The translations under genes were made by a program, and so were the position numbers. A model generated the notes under the pieces. That model made no database searches and was not told where the DNA came from. It was given only the letters and a program-made list of their open reading frames with translations. This document shows positions 8,226 through 16,973 of a stretch of 37,403 nt of DNA, one piece after another (position 1 is the first letter of the stretch; each line of letters opens with the position of its first letter). Source of the stretch: Elusimicrobiota bacterium. Lineage in GTDB: Bacteria; Elusimicrobiota; Elusimicrobia; Elusimicrobiales; UBA9959. The DNA lies in the NCBI GenBank assembly GCA_029267355.1, contig JAJUJA010000007.1, positions 1 through 37,403 of the forward strand, written 5' to 3'.

Positions 8226-9420
8226 GGGAAAAAAAGGCAAAATATTTTTTTCAATTTCAGCCATCCTCATCTTTTCAATTTTTTTCTCCTTGTACATTTA
8301 TCTGAAAAAAAGAGGCGACGCCGCAGCGCTTAAAGCCGCCGCCTATATTTCCATGAAAACTGGCAGAAAAACTGAGATAGCCTCGGCTTCATATTCCATA
8401 ATGGACGGCTTGGTACTGAAAAATGCGGCGATAAAAGAAAAGGACGGGAAAACGGATTTTTTCAGATTTGAAAGGGCCGAGATTAAATTGAATGAAAAAG
8501 AGCTGATAAAAGGCAATTTGCTTTTTGAAAAAGCGGAGTTTTATAACGGCCGCATGCGAATCGTAAAAGAAGGGCCTTCATGGAATTTCAAAGATCTGAT
8601 TGACCTTATGCCCGCTTCAAAAAAGCCGGCGCACCTTTTGTGGAACGCCAAAACTCTGGATTTTAATAACTTTGACTTCTACATAGCTTTTGACCCTTCA
8701 AAAAGCGAATTCTCTGCCTCAGGCGCGGATTTTTCCATAGAACACAGATCTTCGCTCGGCGGTAATTTTTCCGCCCATCTCGGCGGCTCCTTTGCCGGAC
8801 TTATCGAAGGCAAGCTGATTTCATTCAAAATGAAATCCGCCGCAGATGTTGTTTTCGATTACGCAAAGGCCGGAAGCGCCAAAGCTGACATCGTGCTGGA
8901 AAACATCTCCTATGACCAGATTTCAGCGTCAAGAGCCGCCTTGAACGGAGAATTTTTCCGCCTGGAAAACTCTTCTGGAAAGAGTTTTAAAGTTAATTTT
9001 TCCCTAAAAGATCTTTTCATTCCGGCGTCCGACAGCTCAGCGATTGAAATATTTTCCATTCTTGATAAACTGCAAAGGGCCATGGGCAAAAATATTTCAT
9101 CTCACAAAGAAGTATCTGTTGAAAGCCTTAACCTGCAGGCAAACTCAAAGAACGGCCTTGCCGAATTAAATTTTTCCGTTTCATCCAATATTCTGTCGCT
9201 TGAGTTAAAATCAAATTCTTCGCTCAATCCGAAGCAGGATAAAATCAAAGCCTCAATCGAGGCCGGAGATTTCAAGCTGAGTATTGACGCCGAATCCGAC
9301 TTTTCAAAAATTCATCTTAAACAGGATTTATCTGAAACTTCTTCAAAAGCTGTCAAAGAGCTGATTCTTAAATTTGAAAAAGATCTTTTGCTTAAATTTT
9401 TCTTTGAGGAGGAATTATGA
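8224..9420 (+). CDS. AsmA-like membrane-anchored protein
   Basis: 398 residues with one N-terminal membrane helix (about 7-27) and a large, strand-rich extracytoplasmic region. The opening pattern (TGRKTEIASASYSIMDGLVLKNAAI ... LLFEKAEFYNGRMRIV ... WNFKDLIDLM) is typical of AsmA/DUF748-type proteins, associated in Gram-negatives with lipid transfer or outer-membrane assembly. This is the shorter of two such proteins here. There is no ribosome site; a TACAAT box ends 6 nt before the ATG, so the mRNA may be leaderless. The stop overlaps the lpd start (ATGA). The role is inferred from family resemblance only. Confidence 0.65.
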   Translation: MGKKGKIFFSISAILIFSIFFSLYIYLKKRGDAAALKAAAYISMKTGRKTEIASASYSIMDGLVLKNAAIKEKDGKTDFFRFERAEIKLNEKELIKGNLLFEKAEFYNGRMRIVKEGPSWNFKDLIDLMPASKKPAHLLWNAKTLDFNNFDFYIAFDPSKSEFSASGADFSIEHRSSLGGNFSAHLGGSFAGLIEGKLISFKMKSAADVVFDYAKAGSAKADIVLENISYDQISASRAALNGEFFRLENSSGKSFKVNFSLKDLFIPASDSSAIEIFSILDKLQRAMGKNISSHKEVSVESLNLQANSKNGLAELNFSVSSNILSLELKSNSSLNPKQDKIKASIEAGDFKLSIDAESDFSKIHLKQDLSETSSKAVKELILKFEKDLLLKFFFEEEL

Positions 9421-10757
9421 AAGTTATAGTCATAGGAGCAGGGCCAGGAGGCTATCCGGCAGCCTTAAAACTTAAAGCACTGGGCGCTGATGTGTCAATA
9501 GTAGAAAAAGGCGATTTCGGCGGGACATGTCTTAACAGAGGATGCATACCATCAAAAGCCCTGCTTGAAATAGGCCACAGAAAACATTCTTTTGAAGAGC
9601 TTTCTAAATTTTTGCAAACTCAGCATCAAAGTTTCGATTTCTCATGGGAGAAGATAAAAGAGCATAAGAAAACGGTAGTCTCATCTTTAAGGTCATCTCT
9701 TGAGAAGCTTTTCGCAATGAAAAAAATAGAGATAATAAGGGGAGAAGCCTCTTTTGAAAGTCCCTCATCTTTGCGTATAAAAACTCAGCAGGGAGACAGG
9801 ATTGAAAACTTTGATTATGCCGTCGTGGCCTCAGGGACAAAACCTTTTTATCCTCCCCCTTTTGAAGCCTTCAAAGACAAGCTTTGTGATTCAGACAGCG
9901 TTTTTGACCTTGAAAATTTTCCTCAAAAGCTGGCCGTAATAGGCGCCGGCGTTATAGGACTGGAACTAGCCTGTTTTTTCAACTCTTTGGGATCTGAGGT
10001 GGAGATAATAGAATTGATGAATGAAATACTGCCTTTTGAAGACCCTCAGGCCGCGGCTGTGCTGAGAAAGTCTCTTGAGAAAAGAGGCGTAACTTTCAAA
10101 CTGGGAGAGAAAATTTCATCCCTGTCTTTTGAAAACGGCAAAAAAATTCTTTTAACGGAAAAGGGCGAAAAAATAGAGGCCGATGAAGTGCTTGTCGCAG
10201 CAGGCAGACAAGCCGTTCCCCATGAGCTTGCTGTTGAAAAGGCAGGCATCGAGGCCGGACGCTGGATAAAGGTCTCGCAGGACCTTAAAACATCAAATCC
10301 AAGAGTTTATGCTGTCGGGGATATAAACGGCATTTCGCTTCTTGCCCACAGCGCTGAGAAGCAGGGAGAACTTGCGGCAGAAAATATTCTTGAGCCCGCT
10401 AAAAACTTTGATTTATCCATTGTGCCGTCCTGTATCTATACCTGGCCTGAAATAGCTTCAGTGGGCCTTACAAAGAAAAAAGCTGAGGAAAAAGGAATAA
10501 AAGTCAAAGCAAGGAAAGCTTTTTATCAGGTTCTCGGCAGGGCGGCGGCAAGCATGAACACCGAGGGTTTTTGCCAGATAATTTCCGATGAAAAAGACGT
10601 AATTATCGGCGCGCAGATAGCCGGCGGGCCGGCGACTGAGATAATACATCTTCTCGCTTTCGCCGTTAAAAATAAAATCCCTCTAAAAGATCTTCATGAA
10701 ATGATTTTTGCCCACCCGACCATGAGCGAGATAATAAAGGAAGCTGTTTCAAAATGA
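9417..10757 (+). CDS. lpdA: Dihydrolipoyl dehydrogenase (E3 / glycine cleavage L protein)
   Basis: FAD enzyme that reoxidises dihydrolipoyl groups with NAD+. At 446 residues it has the FAD-binding GAGPGGYPAA (7-16), the redox disulfide Cys38-x4-Cys43 in GGTCLNRGCIPSKALL, the NAD fold AVIGAGVIGLELACFF, the second FAD motif VYAVGDINGISLLAH, and the catalytic His433-Glu438 pair in AHPTMSE. It overlaps its neighbours on both sides by 4 bases (ATGA). The glycine cleavage genes start 0.8 kb downstream and no 2-oxoacid dehydrogenase genes are present here, so it most likely serves GcvH. Confidence 0.93.
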   Translation: MKVIVIGAGPGGYPAALKLKALGADVSIVEKGDFGGTCLNRGCIPSKALLEIGHRKHSFEELSKFLQTQHQSFDFSWEKIKEHKKTVVSSLRSSLEKLFAMKKIEIIRGEASFESPSSLRIKTQQGDRIENFDYAVVASGTKPFYPPPFEAFKDKLCDSDSVFDLENFPQKLAVIGAGVIGLELACFFNSLGSEVEIIELMNEILPFEDPQAAAVLRKSLEKRGVTFKLGEKISSLSFENGKKILLTEKGEKIEADEVLVAAGRQAVPHELAVEKAGIEAGRWIKVSQDLKTSNPRVYAVGDINGISLLAHSAEKQGELAAENILEPAKNFDLSIVPSCIYTWPEIASVGLTKKKAEEKGIKVKARKAFYQVLGRAAASMNTEGFCQIISDEKDVIIGAQIAGGPATEIIHLLAFAVKNKIPLKDLHEMIFAHPTMSEIIKEAVSK

Positions 10758-11518
10758 AATTCATTTCCTGGAACGTAAACGGATACAGAGCCGTGATGAA
10801 AAAAGGCTTCATGGATTTTCTTTCAAAAAACAGCCCGGACATCATGGCTGTTCAGGAAACGAAGGCCTGCCCGGAACAGCTTAAAGAGGATGAGCTTTCT
10901 CCTCATGGATATATAAGCTTTTTCTCCTGCGCCGAAAGGAAGGGCTACAGCGGAACGGCTTTATTCGTCAAAAAAAAGCCTTTGAAATTTTACGGCGGAC
11001 TTGGAATAAAAAAATTTGACTGCGAGGGAAGAATTGCCGCGGCCGAATACGAGAACTTCCATATCCTGAATGTCTATTTCCCAAACGGCGGCATGGGCCC
11101 TGAAAGGATAAAATACAAGCTTGATTTCTATGAGGCCTTTCTCTCCTTCATCGAGGATTTGAGAAAAAAGGGCAAGCCTGTCATATTCTGCGGAGACGTG
11201 AATACGGCTCACAATGAAATTGATCTGGCCAGACCCAGAGAAAACGAGAATAATACCGGCTTTTTAAGGATAGAACGCGACTGGCTGGACAAGCTGACGG
11301 GAAAAGGCTGGATAGACGCCTTCAGATATCTTCATCCGCAAAAAATTGAGTATACTTGGTGGGATTACAAGACCAGAGCAAGAGAAAGGAATGTAGGCTG
11401 GAGAATAGATTATTTTTTTCTTTCGCCAGGCTGCGGAAAGTTCTTAAAGAAGGCCGGTGCATTGGCGGAAGTTTTAGGATCAGATCACTGCCCTCTTGAG
11501 ATGGAAGCGGACATCTGA
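10754..11518 (+). CDS. xth: Exodeoxyribonuclease III / AP endonuclease
   Basis: DNA repair nuclease that cuts 5' to abasic sites. The 254-residue protein has the full exonuclease-III set: Asn7 (SWNVNGYR), Glu35 (VQETK), Tyr109 (NVYFPNG), Asp148 and Asn150 (CGDVNTAHNEIDL), Asp219 (WRIDYFFLS) and the Asp244-His245 pair (GSDHCP). It starts at an ATGA overlap with lpdA. Together with nth in this window it covers two steps of base-excision repair. The transcription unit probably ends soon after, because a strong promoter for gcvT follows. Confidence 0.95.
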   Translation: MKFISWNVNGYRAVMKKGFMDFLSKNSPDIMAVQETKACPEQLKEDELSPHGYISFFSCAERKGYSGTALFVKKKPLKFYGGLGIKKFDCEGRIAAAEYENFHILNVYFPNGGMGPERIKYKLDFYEAFLSFIEDLRKKGKPVIFCGDVNTAHNEIDLARPRENENNTGFLRIERDWLDKLTGKGWIDAFRYLHPQKIEYTWWDYKTRARERNVGWRIDYFFLSPGCGKFLKKAGALAEVLGSDHCPLEMEADI

Positions 11519-11541
11519 CAATTCCCCCGCCTGCCTTGATA

Positions 11542-11569
11542 TTGACACAAACTTTTTATAGCATATAAC
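11542..11569 (+). promoter_or_regulatory. Promoter of the gcv operon
   Basis: Consensus TTGACA (11542-11547), 16-nt spacer, TATAAC (11564-11569), about 20 nt before the AGGAGG ribosome site of gcvT. This is the best sigma-70-type promoter seen in the window. The gap is only 72 bp, too short for a glycine riboswitch. Confidence 0.7.
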
Positions 11570-11590
11570 TTTAAGCAATCAGGAGGAAAA

Positions 11591-12718
11591 ATGCAATCTG
11601 CCGCTTTAAGAAAAACAGCTTTGAACGAAACCTGCCGTAAATACGGCGGAAAGATGGTTGATTTCCACGGCTGGGAATTGCCGATACAGTTTGAAGGAAT
11701 AACAAAGGAGCATAATACTGTAAGGAACGGCGCCGGGGTTTTTGATGTTTCCCATATGGGCCAGATTTTTGTCACAGGCAGGGATGCGGCCTCTTTTCTG
11801 GATTATGTCAATGCCAATGACGTAAAAAAGCTTGAAAATAATCAGGGCTGCTATTCCCATCTGCCCAACGGCAGAAAGGGCATAGTTGACGATGTTATAA
11901 ACTTCTGCCTGAATAAATCAGAAGGCAGATATCTGGTTATAGTGAATGCTACCACCACGATCAAGGATTATGAATGGTTTTTGAAGAACTCTCAGGGCTT
12001 TGACATAAAGATAGAAAACAAAAGCGATGACTATTCAATGATAGCCATACAGGGTCCGAAAACCATACCCATAATGAAAAGATTTGAGCCTGCCATACTC
12101 AAATTTCCGAGATTCTCCATAGTTGAATCGTCTTTTATGGGAGAGAAAATATTCGTAAGCAGAACAGGCTATACCGGCGAAGACGGCTTTGAAGTCGCCG
12201 CACCGCACAAGGTCATAAACCAGATTTGGGAAAAATTTTTCGAGCTGGGCAAATCTGAAGGGATAATACCATGCGGTCTCGGGGCCAGAGACACCTTAAG
12301 GCTTGAGAGCGGATATCTTCTTTATGGAAATGACATAGACGATGAGCACACCACTTATGAGGCCAATTACGGCTGGGTGGTCAAGCTCAAGAAGGAAAAA
12401 TTCATAGGCAAGGATATCTACGAAAGACAAAAAGCTGAAGGTCTTAAAATAAGGCTCACCGGGCTTGTGACGCAAACAGGGATACCAAGGGAAGGCTGCG
12501 CGGTTTTCAAAAATTCAAGGCAAATAGGAACCCTTCAAAGCGCCACTTTCTCCCCCACGCTTAAAAAAGGCATAGGAGTCGGCTATTTTGACGTTCCCGA
12601 CCTCAAACCAGGTGATGAGCTTGAGGTTGAAATAAGGGATAAAAAAGTCAAGGCTTTCGTTCATGAAGTGCCTTTTTACAAAGGCGGAGCTTTCGGAAAG
12701 GTTTATATTGAATCCTGA
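11591..12718 (+). CDS. gcvT: Aminomethyltransferase (glycine cleavage T protein)
   Basis: Transfers the methylene group from aminomethyl-lipoyl GcvH to tetrahydrofolate, releasing ammonia. At 375 residues it is of normal length. The N-terminal domain has FHGWELPIQFEGITKEH and GVFDVSHMGQ, followed by the GIVDDVI loop with the Asp pair at 100-101 that contains the catalytic acid. The mid-region has SRTGYTGEDGFEVAAP and the C-terminal domain has GLGARDTLRLESGYLLYG. The start follows a near-perfect AGGAGGAAAA. It is first in the gcvT-gcvH-gcvPA-gcvPB order, 49 bp upstream of gcvH. Confidence 0.96.
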   Translation: MQSAALRKTALNETCRKYGGKMVDFHGWELPIQFEGITKEHNTVRNGAGVFDVSHMGQIFVTGRDAASFLDYVNANDVKKLENNQGCYSHLPNGRKGIVDDVINFCLNKSEGRYLVIVNATTTIKDYEWFLKNSQGFDIKIENKSDDYSMIAIQGPKTIPIMKRFEPAILKFPRFSIVESSFMGEKIFVSRTGYTGEDGFEVAAPHKVINQIWEKFFELGKSEGIIPCGLGARDTLRLESGYLLYGNDIDDEHTTYEANYGWVVKLKKEKFIGKDIYERQKAEGLKIRLTGLVTQTGIPREGCAVFKNSRQIGTLQSATFSPTLKKGIGVGYFDVPDLKPGDELEVEIRDKKVKAFVHEVPFYKGGAFGKVYIES

Positions 12719-12767
12719 GCTTTGTAAATGCGGGCTGAAAGATATAGAATATAATTACGGAGGAAAA

Positions 12768-13151
12768 ATGAAACCTGAAGAATTAAAATACACAAAGACC
12801 CATGAATGGATAAAGATAGACGGAGATACCGCCGTGATCGGTGTTTCCGACCATGCCCAGCATCAGATGGGAGATATCGTTTTTGTTGATTTGCCTAAGG
12901 TTGGGGACAGGAAAGAGAAAGGCAAACAGGCCTGCGTTGTTGAATCTGTAAAATCCGCCTTTGACATCTACGCTCCAGTATCTGGAGAAATAATTGAGGT
13001 CAATTCAAAACTTTCAGATGAACCAGCTCTTGTGAATCAGTCGCCTGTTGAAAACGGCTGGCTTTTCAAGATGAAAATATCCAATCCCGACACATCTGAC
13101 CTCATGGATTGGAACGCTTACAGCGAATTTGCCAAAAACGAAGTTCACTAA
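12768..13151 (+). CDS. gcvH: Glycine cleavage H protein
   Basis: Lipoyl carrier shuttling the aminomethyl group between the P, T and L proteins. The real start is the ATG at 12768, preceded by CGGAGGAAAA; the longer ORF in the track runs into gcvT and is not preferred. This gives 127 residues, the normal size. Typical features are the YTKTHEWIK opening, GDIVFVDLP and the lipoylation site ESVKSAFDIYAPVSGE with Lys62. A strong hairpin follows the stop codon. Confidence 0.96.
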   Translation: MKPEELKYTKTHEWIKIDGDTAVIGVSDHAQHQMGDIVFVDLPKVGDRKEKGKQACVVESVKSAFDIYAPVSGEIIEVNSKLSDEPALVNQSPVENGWLFKMKISNPDTSDLMDWNAYSEFAKNEVH

Positions 13152-13165
13152 AAATCCCCGTAAAT

Positions 13166-13190
13166 AAGCCGCGCTTTCACAGCGCGGCTT
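13166..13190 (+). terminator. Hairpin between gcvH and gcvPA
   Basis: A perfect 10-bp stem (AAGCCGCGCT / AGCGCGGCTT) with a 5-base loop begins 15 bases after the gcvH stop. There is no U-run after it (CGGCATTTAAAAAC), so it may act as a partial terminator or as an mRNA-stability element that raises gcvT/gcvH over gcvP, rather than a full stop. Confidence 0.5.
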
Positions 13191-13218
13191 CGGCATTTAA
13201 AAACTCAAAAGAGGACCT

Positions 13219-14550
13219 ATGTATATTTCAAACACTGAACAGGAAAAAAAGGAAATGCTTGAAAAAATCGGCGTCTCCAGTTTTGCCGAGATAATTTCAT
13301 GCGTCCCCAGGGAATTTCTAAACCCTGAAGTAAATCTCCCCAAAGCCCTCAGCGAAATAGAAATTTCAAAAAGAATGAGAGAACTTTCCGGCAAAAACAG
13401 GAGAATCTTAAGTTTTGTCGGAGCCGGCGTATATGACAGATATACTCCAGCCGCCATGAAAGCCATACTTTCAAGGGGAGAATTTTTAACGGCATACACG
13501 CCGTATCAGCCGGAAGCCAGCCAGGGGATACTTCAGACCATTTATGAGTATCAAAGCTCCATGTGCGCGCTTTACGAGATGGATTGCTCAAACGCTTCAA
13601 TGTATGACGGTTCAACTTCCTTTGCCGAGGCTGTCAAAGCCTGTCTGAGAATAAGCGGAAAGAAAAAAATCCTTTATTCCGCCGGCATCAATCCAAGATA
13701 CATAGAAACGGCAAAAACATATCTGGCCGAGGACAAGCAGTATATCTTTGAGGAAATTCCTCTGAAAGACGGAATTACAGACATAAAGTCATTGTCTGAA
13801 AAAGCTGACGGAGAAACAGCCTGCTTTCTGGTTTCAAATCCCAACTATTTGGGCATAATAGAGGATATAGAATCTCTAAATAAAGCCGCCAAGGAAAAGG
13901 GAATTCTTACGGTATGCTCAGCCGACCCATTTGCTCTCGGCGCGCTTAAAACTCCCGGCTACTGCGGATTCGATTTTGCAGTTGGAGAAGGACAGTCGCT
14001 GGGACTGCCTATGTCATACGGCGGCCCCTATCTTGGAATTTTTACATGCAAAAAAGAGCATGTGAGGCAAATGCCCGGCAGAATATGCGGCATGACAAAA
14101 GACAAAGACGGAAAAAGAGGATTTGTCCTTACGCTTCAGGCCAGAGAACAGCATATAAGAAGAGATAAGGCCGCCTCAAATATATGCTCCAATCAGGCGC
14201 TTTGCGCGCTTGGAGCCGCCATATACTGCGCTCTGCTCGGCCCCAAAGGACTTAAAGAGGCCTGCATGATAAACAACAGTCTTGCCGTAAAGGCTTCTAT
14301 TGAACTTTCAAAAATAAAAGGCGCAAAGCTTAAATACTCTAAACCGTTCTTCAACGAATTCGTTCTGGACCTACCGGTAAGGTCCCTTGAGTTAAGGAGA
14401 AAGGTCTCAGAAAAATTTTCCATAGATCCCGGCCTTGATCTCGGCCATCTGGGAAAAGAATTTGAAAATTCGCTCTTGATCTGTCTTACGGAAAATAAAA
14501 ACGAGAGCGACATAGAAAACCTTAAAAAAGCCATAGAGGCCTGCATATGA
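13219..14550 (+). CDS. gcvPA: Glycine dehydrogenase (decarboxylating) subunit 1
   Basis: N-terminal half of the split P protein, which decarboxylates glycine; it pairs with GcvPB. The 443 residues match the family length. Recognisable segments are FVGAGVYDRYTPAAMKAILSRGEFLTAYTPYQPEASQG, the MYDGSTSFAEA loop and GQSLGLPMSYGGPYLGIF. No PLP lysine is expected in this half. The start has AGAGG upstream. It lies 67 bp after gcvH, with the hairpin in the gap, and overlaps gcvPB by 4 bases (ATGA), so the two subunits are translationally coupled. Confidence 0.95.
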   Translation: MYISNTEQEKKEMLEKIGVSSFAEIISCVPREFLNPEVNLPKALSEIEISKRMRELSGKNRRILSFVGAGVYDRYTPAAMKAILSRGEFLTAYTPYQPEASQGILQTIYEYQSSMCALYEMDCSNASMYDGSTSFAEAVKACLRISGKKKILYSAGINPRYIETAKTYLAEDKQYIFEEIPLKDGITDIKSLSEKADGETACFLVSNPNYLGIIEDIESLNKAAKEKGILTVCSADPFALGALKTPGYCGFDFAVGEGQSLGLPMSYGGPYLGIFTCKKEHVRQMPGRICGMTKDKDGKRGFVLTLQAREQHIRRDKAASNICSNQALCALGAAIYCALLGPKGLKEACMINNSLAVKASIELSKIKGAKLKYSKPFFNEFVLDLPVRSLELRRKVSEKFSIDPGLDLGHLGKEFENSLLICLTENKNESDIENLKKAIEACI

Positions 14551-15992
14551 ACGACATAATGAAATTTGACAATGAACTCAGCATAGAAAAATCCCGCCCC
14601 AGCAAGAGAGGCCTGCATTTCAACTGCCCTGCCTGCCAAACAAATATACCCGCCTCGCATCTGAGGAAAAATGAGCCGAAACTCCCGGAGCTTTCTGAGT
14701 TTGACGCGGTAAGGCATTTCACCAGACTGTCAAAATATAATTTCTCGGTTGACACCCATTTCTATCCTCTCGGCTCATGCACTATGAAATACAATCCGAG
14801 AATAAACGAAGAGGTAAGCGCCCTTGAAGGCTTTACCTCCCTTCACCCTATGGCTATGGATGAGAACGCCCAAGGCACGCTGGAAATAATTTATGACGCG
14901 CAGGAAAGACTTTGCAGATTATGCGGCATGGATGATGCCACCCTCTGGCCTGTGGCCGGAGCGCACGGCGAATACACCGGGATTCTGCTTGCCAAAAAAT
15001 ATTTTTCTGTCAGAGGAGAGGAAAGAGACGAAATAATAGTTCCGGATTCCGCTCACGGCACAAATCCGGCAACAGCCTCCATGGCCGGATTCAAAACAGT
15101 GAATCTGCAGTCAAATGCTCAGGGACTTCTGGACCTTGAAAACTTGAGAAAAAGCCTCAATCCTAAAACGGCCGTAATAATGATGACTGTTCCCAACACT
15201 CTGGGCATATTTGAGAAAAACATAAAAGCAATATGCGATATGGCCCATCAGAACGGAACACTGGTTTATATGGACGGCGCAAATTTGAATGCGCTGATAG
15301 GAATTATAAAGCCGGGAGATTTCGGCATAGACATGATGCATTTGAATTTGCATAAAACCTTCTCCACTCCGCATGGCGGCGGCGGCCCGGGCGCCGGCGG
15401 CATACTTGTCAAAAAGATCCTGTCTCCCTACCTGCCGAAGCCGAAAGTTGAAAAGAAGGACGGGAAATATTTCTTGAGCGACGATATTCCGCACTCCATA
15501 GGCAGGATCAAGGCTCATTTCGGCAATACCCAGGTGCTTTTGAGGGCTTATGCCTATCTTCTTAAGCACGGGCCGGAAGAATTTGCCCAAATAGCTGAAA
15601 ACGCCATACTGAACGCCAATTATGTAAAGGCGTCTCTTGAAAAAATCTTCCCCCCTTATTCCAGCCAGTACTGCATGCATGAATGCGTTTTAACGCCGCC
15701 GGAGGAATTGCTGAAAAATGGCATAAGGACCCTTGATATAGCCAAAAGGCTCCTAGATTACGGCTTTCATGCCCCTACAATTTACTTTCCTCTCATAGTG
15801 CATGAAGCCATAATGATAGAGCCGACTGAGACCGAAAGCAAGGAAACCTTGGACGCCTTTATAGCGGCCATGAAGAAGATAAAAGAGGAAGCGGACAAAG
15901 ACCCTGAAATTCTTAAGAACGCTCCTCACACCATGCCTGTTAAGCGTCTTGACGAAGTTTTGGCTGCAAGGCAGCCTAACATAAAGTGGTGA
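14547..15992 (+). CDS. gcvPB: Glycine dehydrogenase (decarboxylating) subunit 2
   Basis: PLP-bearing half of the split glycine decarboxylase, 481 residues. The PLP lysine is Lys270 in HLNLHKTFSTPHGGGGPGAGG; other family blocks are YPLGSCTMKYNPR, PDSAHGTNPATA and YMDGANLNAL. The N-terminus contains a CPAC pair (Cys27, Cys30) between the usual EKSRP and LPELSE blocks that I do not recall from typical GcvPB; it could be a lineage trait. It follows gcvPA with an ATGA overlap and is followed after 33 bp by the lipoate ligase-type gene. Confidence 0.95.
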   Translation: MNDIMKFDNELSIEKSRPSKRGLHFNCPACQTNIPASHLRKNEPKLPELSEFDAVRHFTRLSKYNFSVDTHFYPLGSCTMKYNPRINEEVSALEGFTSLHPMAMDENAQGTLEIIYDAQERLCRLCGMDDATLWPVAGAHGEYTGILLAKKYFSVRGEERDEIIVPDSAHGTNPATASMAGFKTVNLQSNAQGLLDLENLRKSLNPKTAVIMMTVPNTLGIFEKNIKAICDMAHQNGTLVYMDGANLNALIGIIKPGDFGIDMMHLNLHKTFSTPHGGGGPGAGGILVKKILSPYLPKPKVEKKDGKYFLSDDIPHSIGRIKAHFGNTQVLLRAYAYLLKHGPEEFAQIAENAILNANYVKASLEKIFPPYSSQYCMHECVLTPPEELLKNGIRTLDIAKRLLDYGFHAPTIYFPLIVHEAIMIEPTETESKETLDAFIAAMKKIKEEADKDPEILKNAPHTMPVKRLDEVLAARQPNIKW

Positions 15993-16025
15993 AAGCGCTC
16001 AGAAGGGCTTAAACTTCTCGATCTT

Positions 16026-16721
16026 ATGGAAGAGGGATTCATTATAAAAACTCCTCCGCTTGATGTTTTTGAGCAAATGGCGGCGGATGAGTATTTCTGC
16101 CAGGTCATGCCGAGAAAATATCTGCTGAGATTTTTCAATTGGTCAAAGCAGGGAATAACGTTCGGTTTTTCTCAAAAAAAATCCGAGGTTCAATCCAAAA
16201 TCTCCGCTGATGATTTATTGATTGACATAACCAGAAGGCCGACGGGAGGCGGTATAGTTTTTCATAAAACTGACCTGACCTTCTCTTTCATATTTTACAA
16301 TCCGGGAGAATTTAATCCCTATTCCATTTATGAAAAACTTCACAGAGCAGCGTTCGAATCCTTTTCAAAAGAAAATATACGCCTTGAAATATTAAACTCA
16401 AAAACTGATGACTACAAGGTCAGCGGTCCGGCCATGGACTGTTTTTCAAAGCCGGTTGAAAAGGATCTGCTTATATCAGGCAGAAAGGTGCTTGGCGGGG
16501 CTCTCAGGAAATTTTCCGATTATATGCTTTATCAAGCCTCATTTCAGATGCCCGACGCAAGAAAGAGGGCCAAATTTTACTCCCTTGTCTTTGCGAGGGC
16601 TTTTTCCCAAAACTATTCAATTGACTGGAAAACATATGAAACCGGACCTGCCGATATGGAAAAAATAAGGGAAATTGCCTATAATAAATACTGTAAGGAA
16701 GAATGGATAGGAAGGATTTAA
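16026..16721 (+). CDS. Lipoate-protein ligase / octanoyltransferase family protein
   Basis: BPL/LplA/LipB-fold enzyme that attaches lipoate or octanoate to carrier lysines, here presumably Lys62 of GcvH. The 231-residue protein has RRPTGGGIVFHKTDLTFSF (about 70-88), the usual lipoyl-binding loop, and GRKVLGGALRKF with the conserved lysine. A Cys-Phe pair (MDCFSKPVEKDLLISGRK) occurs where LipM-type octanoyltransferases carry their catalytic Cys, so LipM-like transfer is possible instead of ATP-dependent ligation. It lies directly behind gcvPB. No strong ribosome site is seen before the ATG. Family is secure; the exact reaction is not. Confidence 0.82.
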   Translation: MEEGFIIKTPPLDVFEQMAADEYFCQVMPRKYLLRFFNWSKQGITFGFSQKKSEVQSKISADDLLIDITRRPTGGGIVFHKTDLTFSFIFYNPGEFNPYSIYEKLHRAAFESFSKENIRLEILNSKTDDYKVSGPAMDCFSKPVEKDLLISGRKVLGGALRKFSDYMLYQASFQMPDARKRAKFYSLVFARAFSQNYSIDWKTYETGPADMEKIREIAYNKYCKEEWIGRI

Positions 16722-16741
16722 ATTTTTAAAACGGAGGACAG

Positions 16742-16972
16742 ATGATAGCTTTCATACTTTGCAAGCTCGTAGCGGGTCTTGAGCAGAAAGCCATAGGCCA
16801 GATAAAAAGCATAAGAGGCGTAAAGGATGTATATCTGACTTTCGGCGCATGGGACGCCATACTTGTGGCCGAAGCCGACACAATGGACAAGCTTAGCGGC
16901 CTTATAGTCAGAGAAATCCGCGGCATACACGGCGTTCAGACCACGGAAACGCTTGTTACAACAAATCTGTAA
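16742..16972 (+). CDS. Stand-alone Lrp/AsnC ligand-binding (RAM) domain protein
   Basis: A 76-residue protein made only of the RAM domain that follows the DNA-binding part in Lrp/AsnC regulators (IRGVKDVYLTFGAWDAILVAEAD ... IRGIHGVQTTETLV). There is no helix-turn-helix. Such small proteins form ring-like oligomers that bind amino acids or other small ligands. GGAGG precedes the ATG at good distance. It lies just downstream of the glycine-cleavage/lipoyl genes and 1 base before a receiver gene. A role in sensing glycine or another amino acid is a guess from position. Confidence 0.85.
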   Translation: MIAFILCKLVAGLEQKAIGQIKSIRGVKDVYLTFGAWDAILVAEADTMDKLSGLIVREIRGIHGVQTTETLVTTNL

Positions 16973-16973
16973 T

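Noticed and set aside
11519-11590. Glycine riboswitch before gcvT
   Set aside because: The gap is 72 bp and already holds a promoter and ribosome site; no room for a tandem aptamer and none of its conserved features were seen.
12750-12755. TATAAT before gcvH as a separate promoter
   Set aside because: No -35 at 16-18 nt, and a strong Shine-Dalgarno within the operon explains expression from the gcvT promoter.
15111-15680. 189-residue minus-strand ORF inside gcvPB
   Set aside because: Antisense shadow of a strongly conserved enzyme; no start signals.
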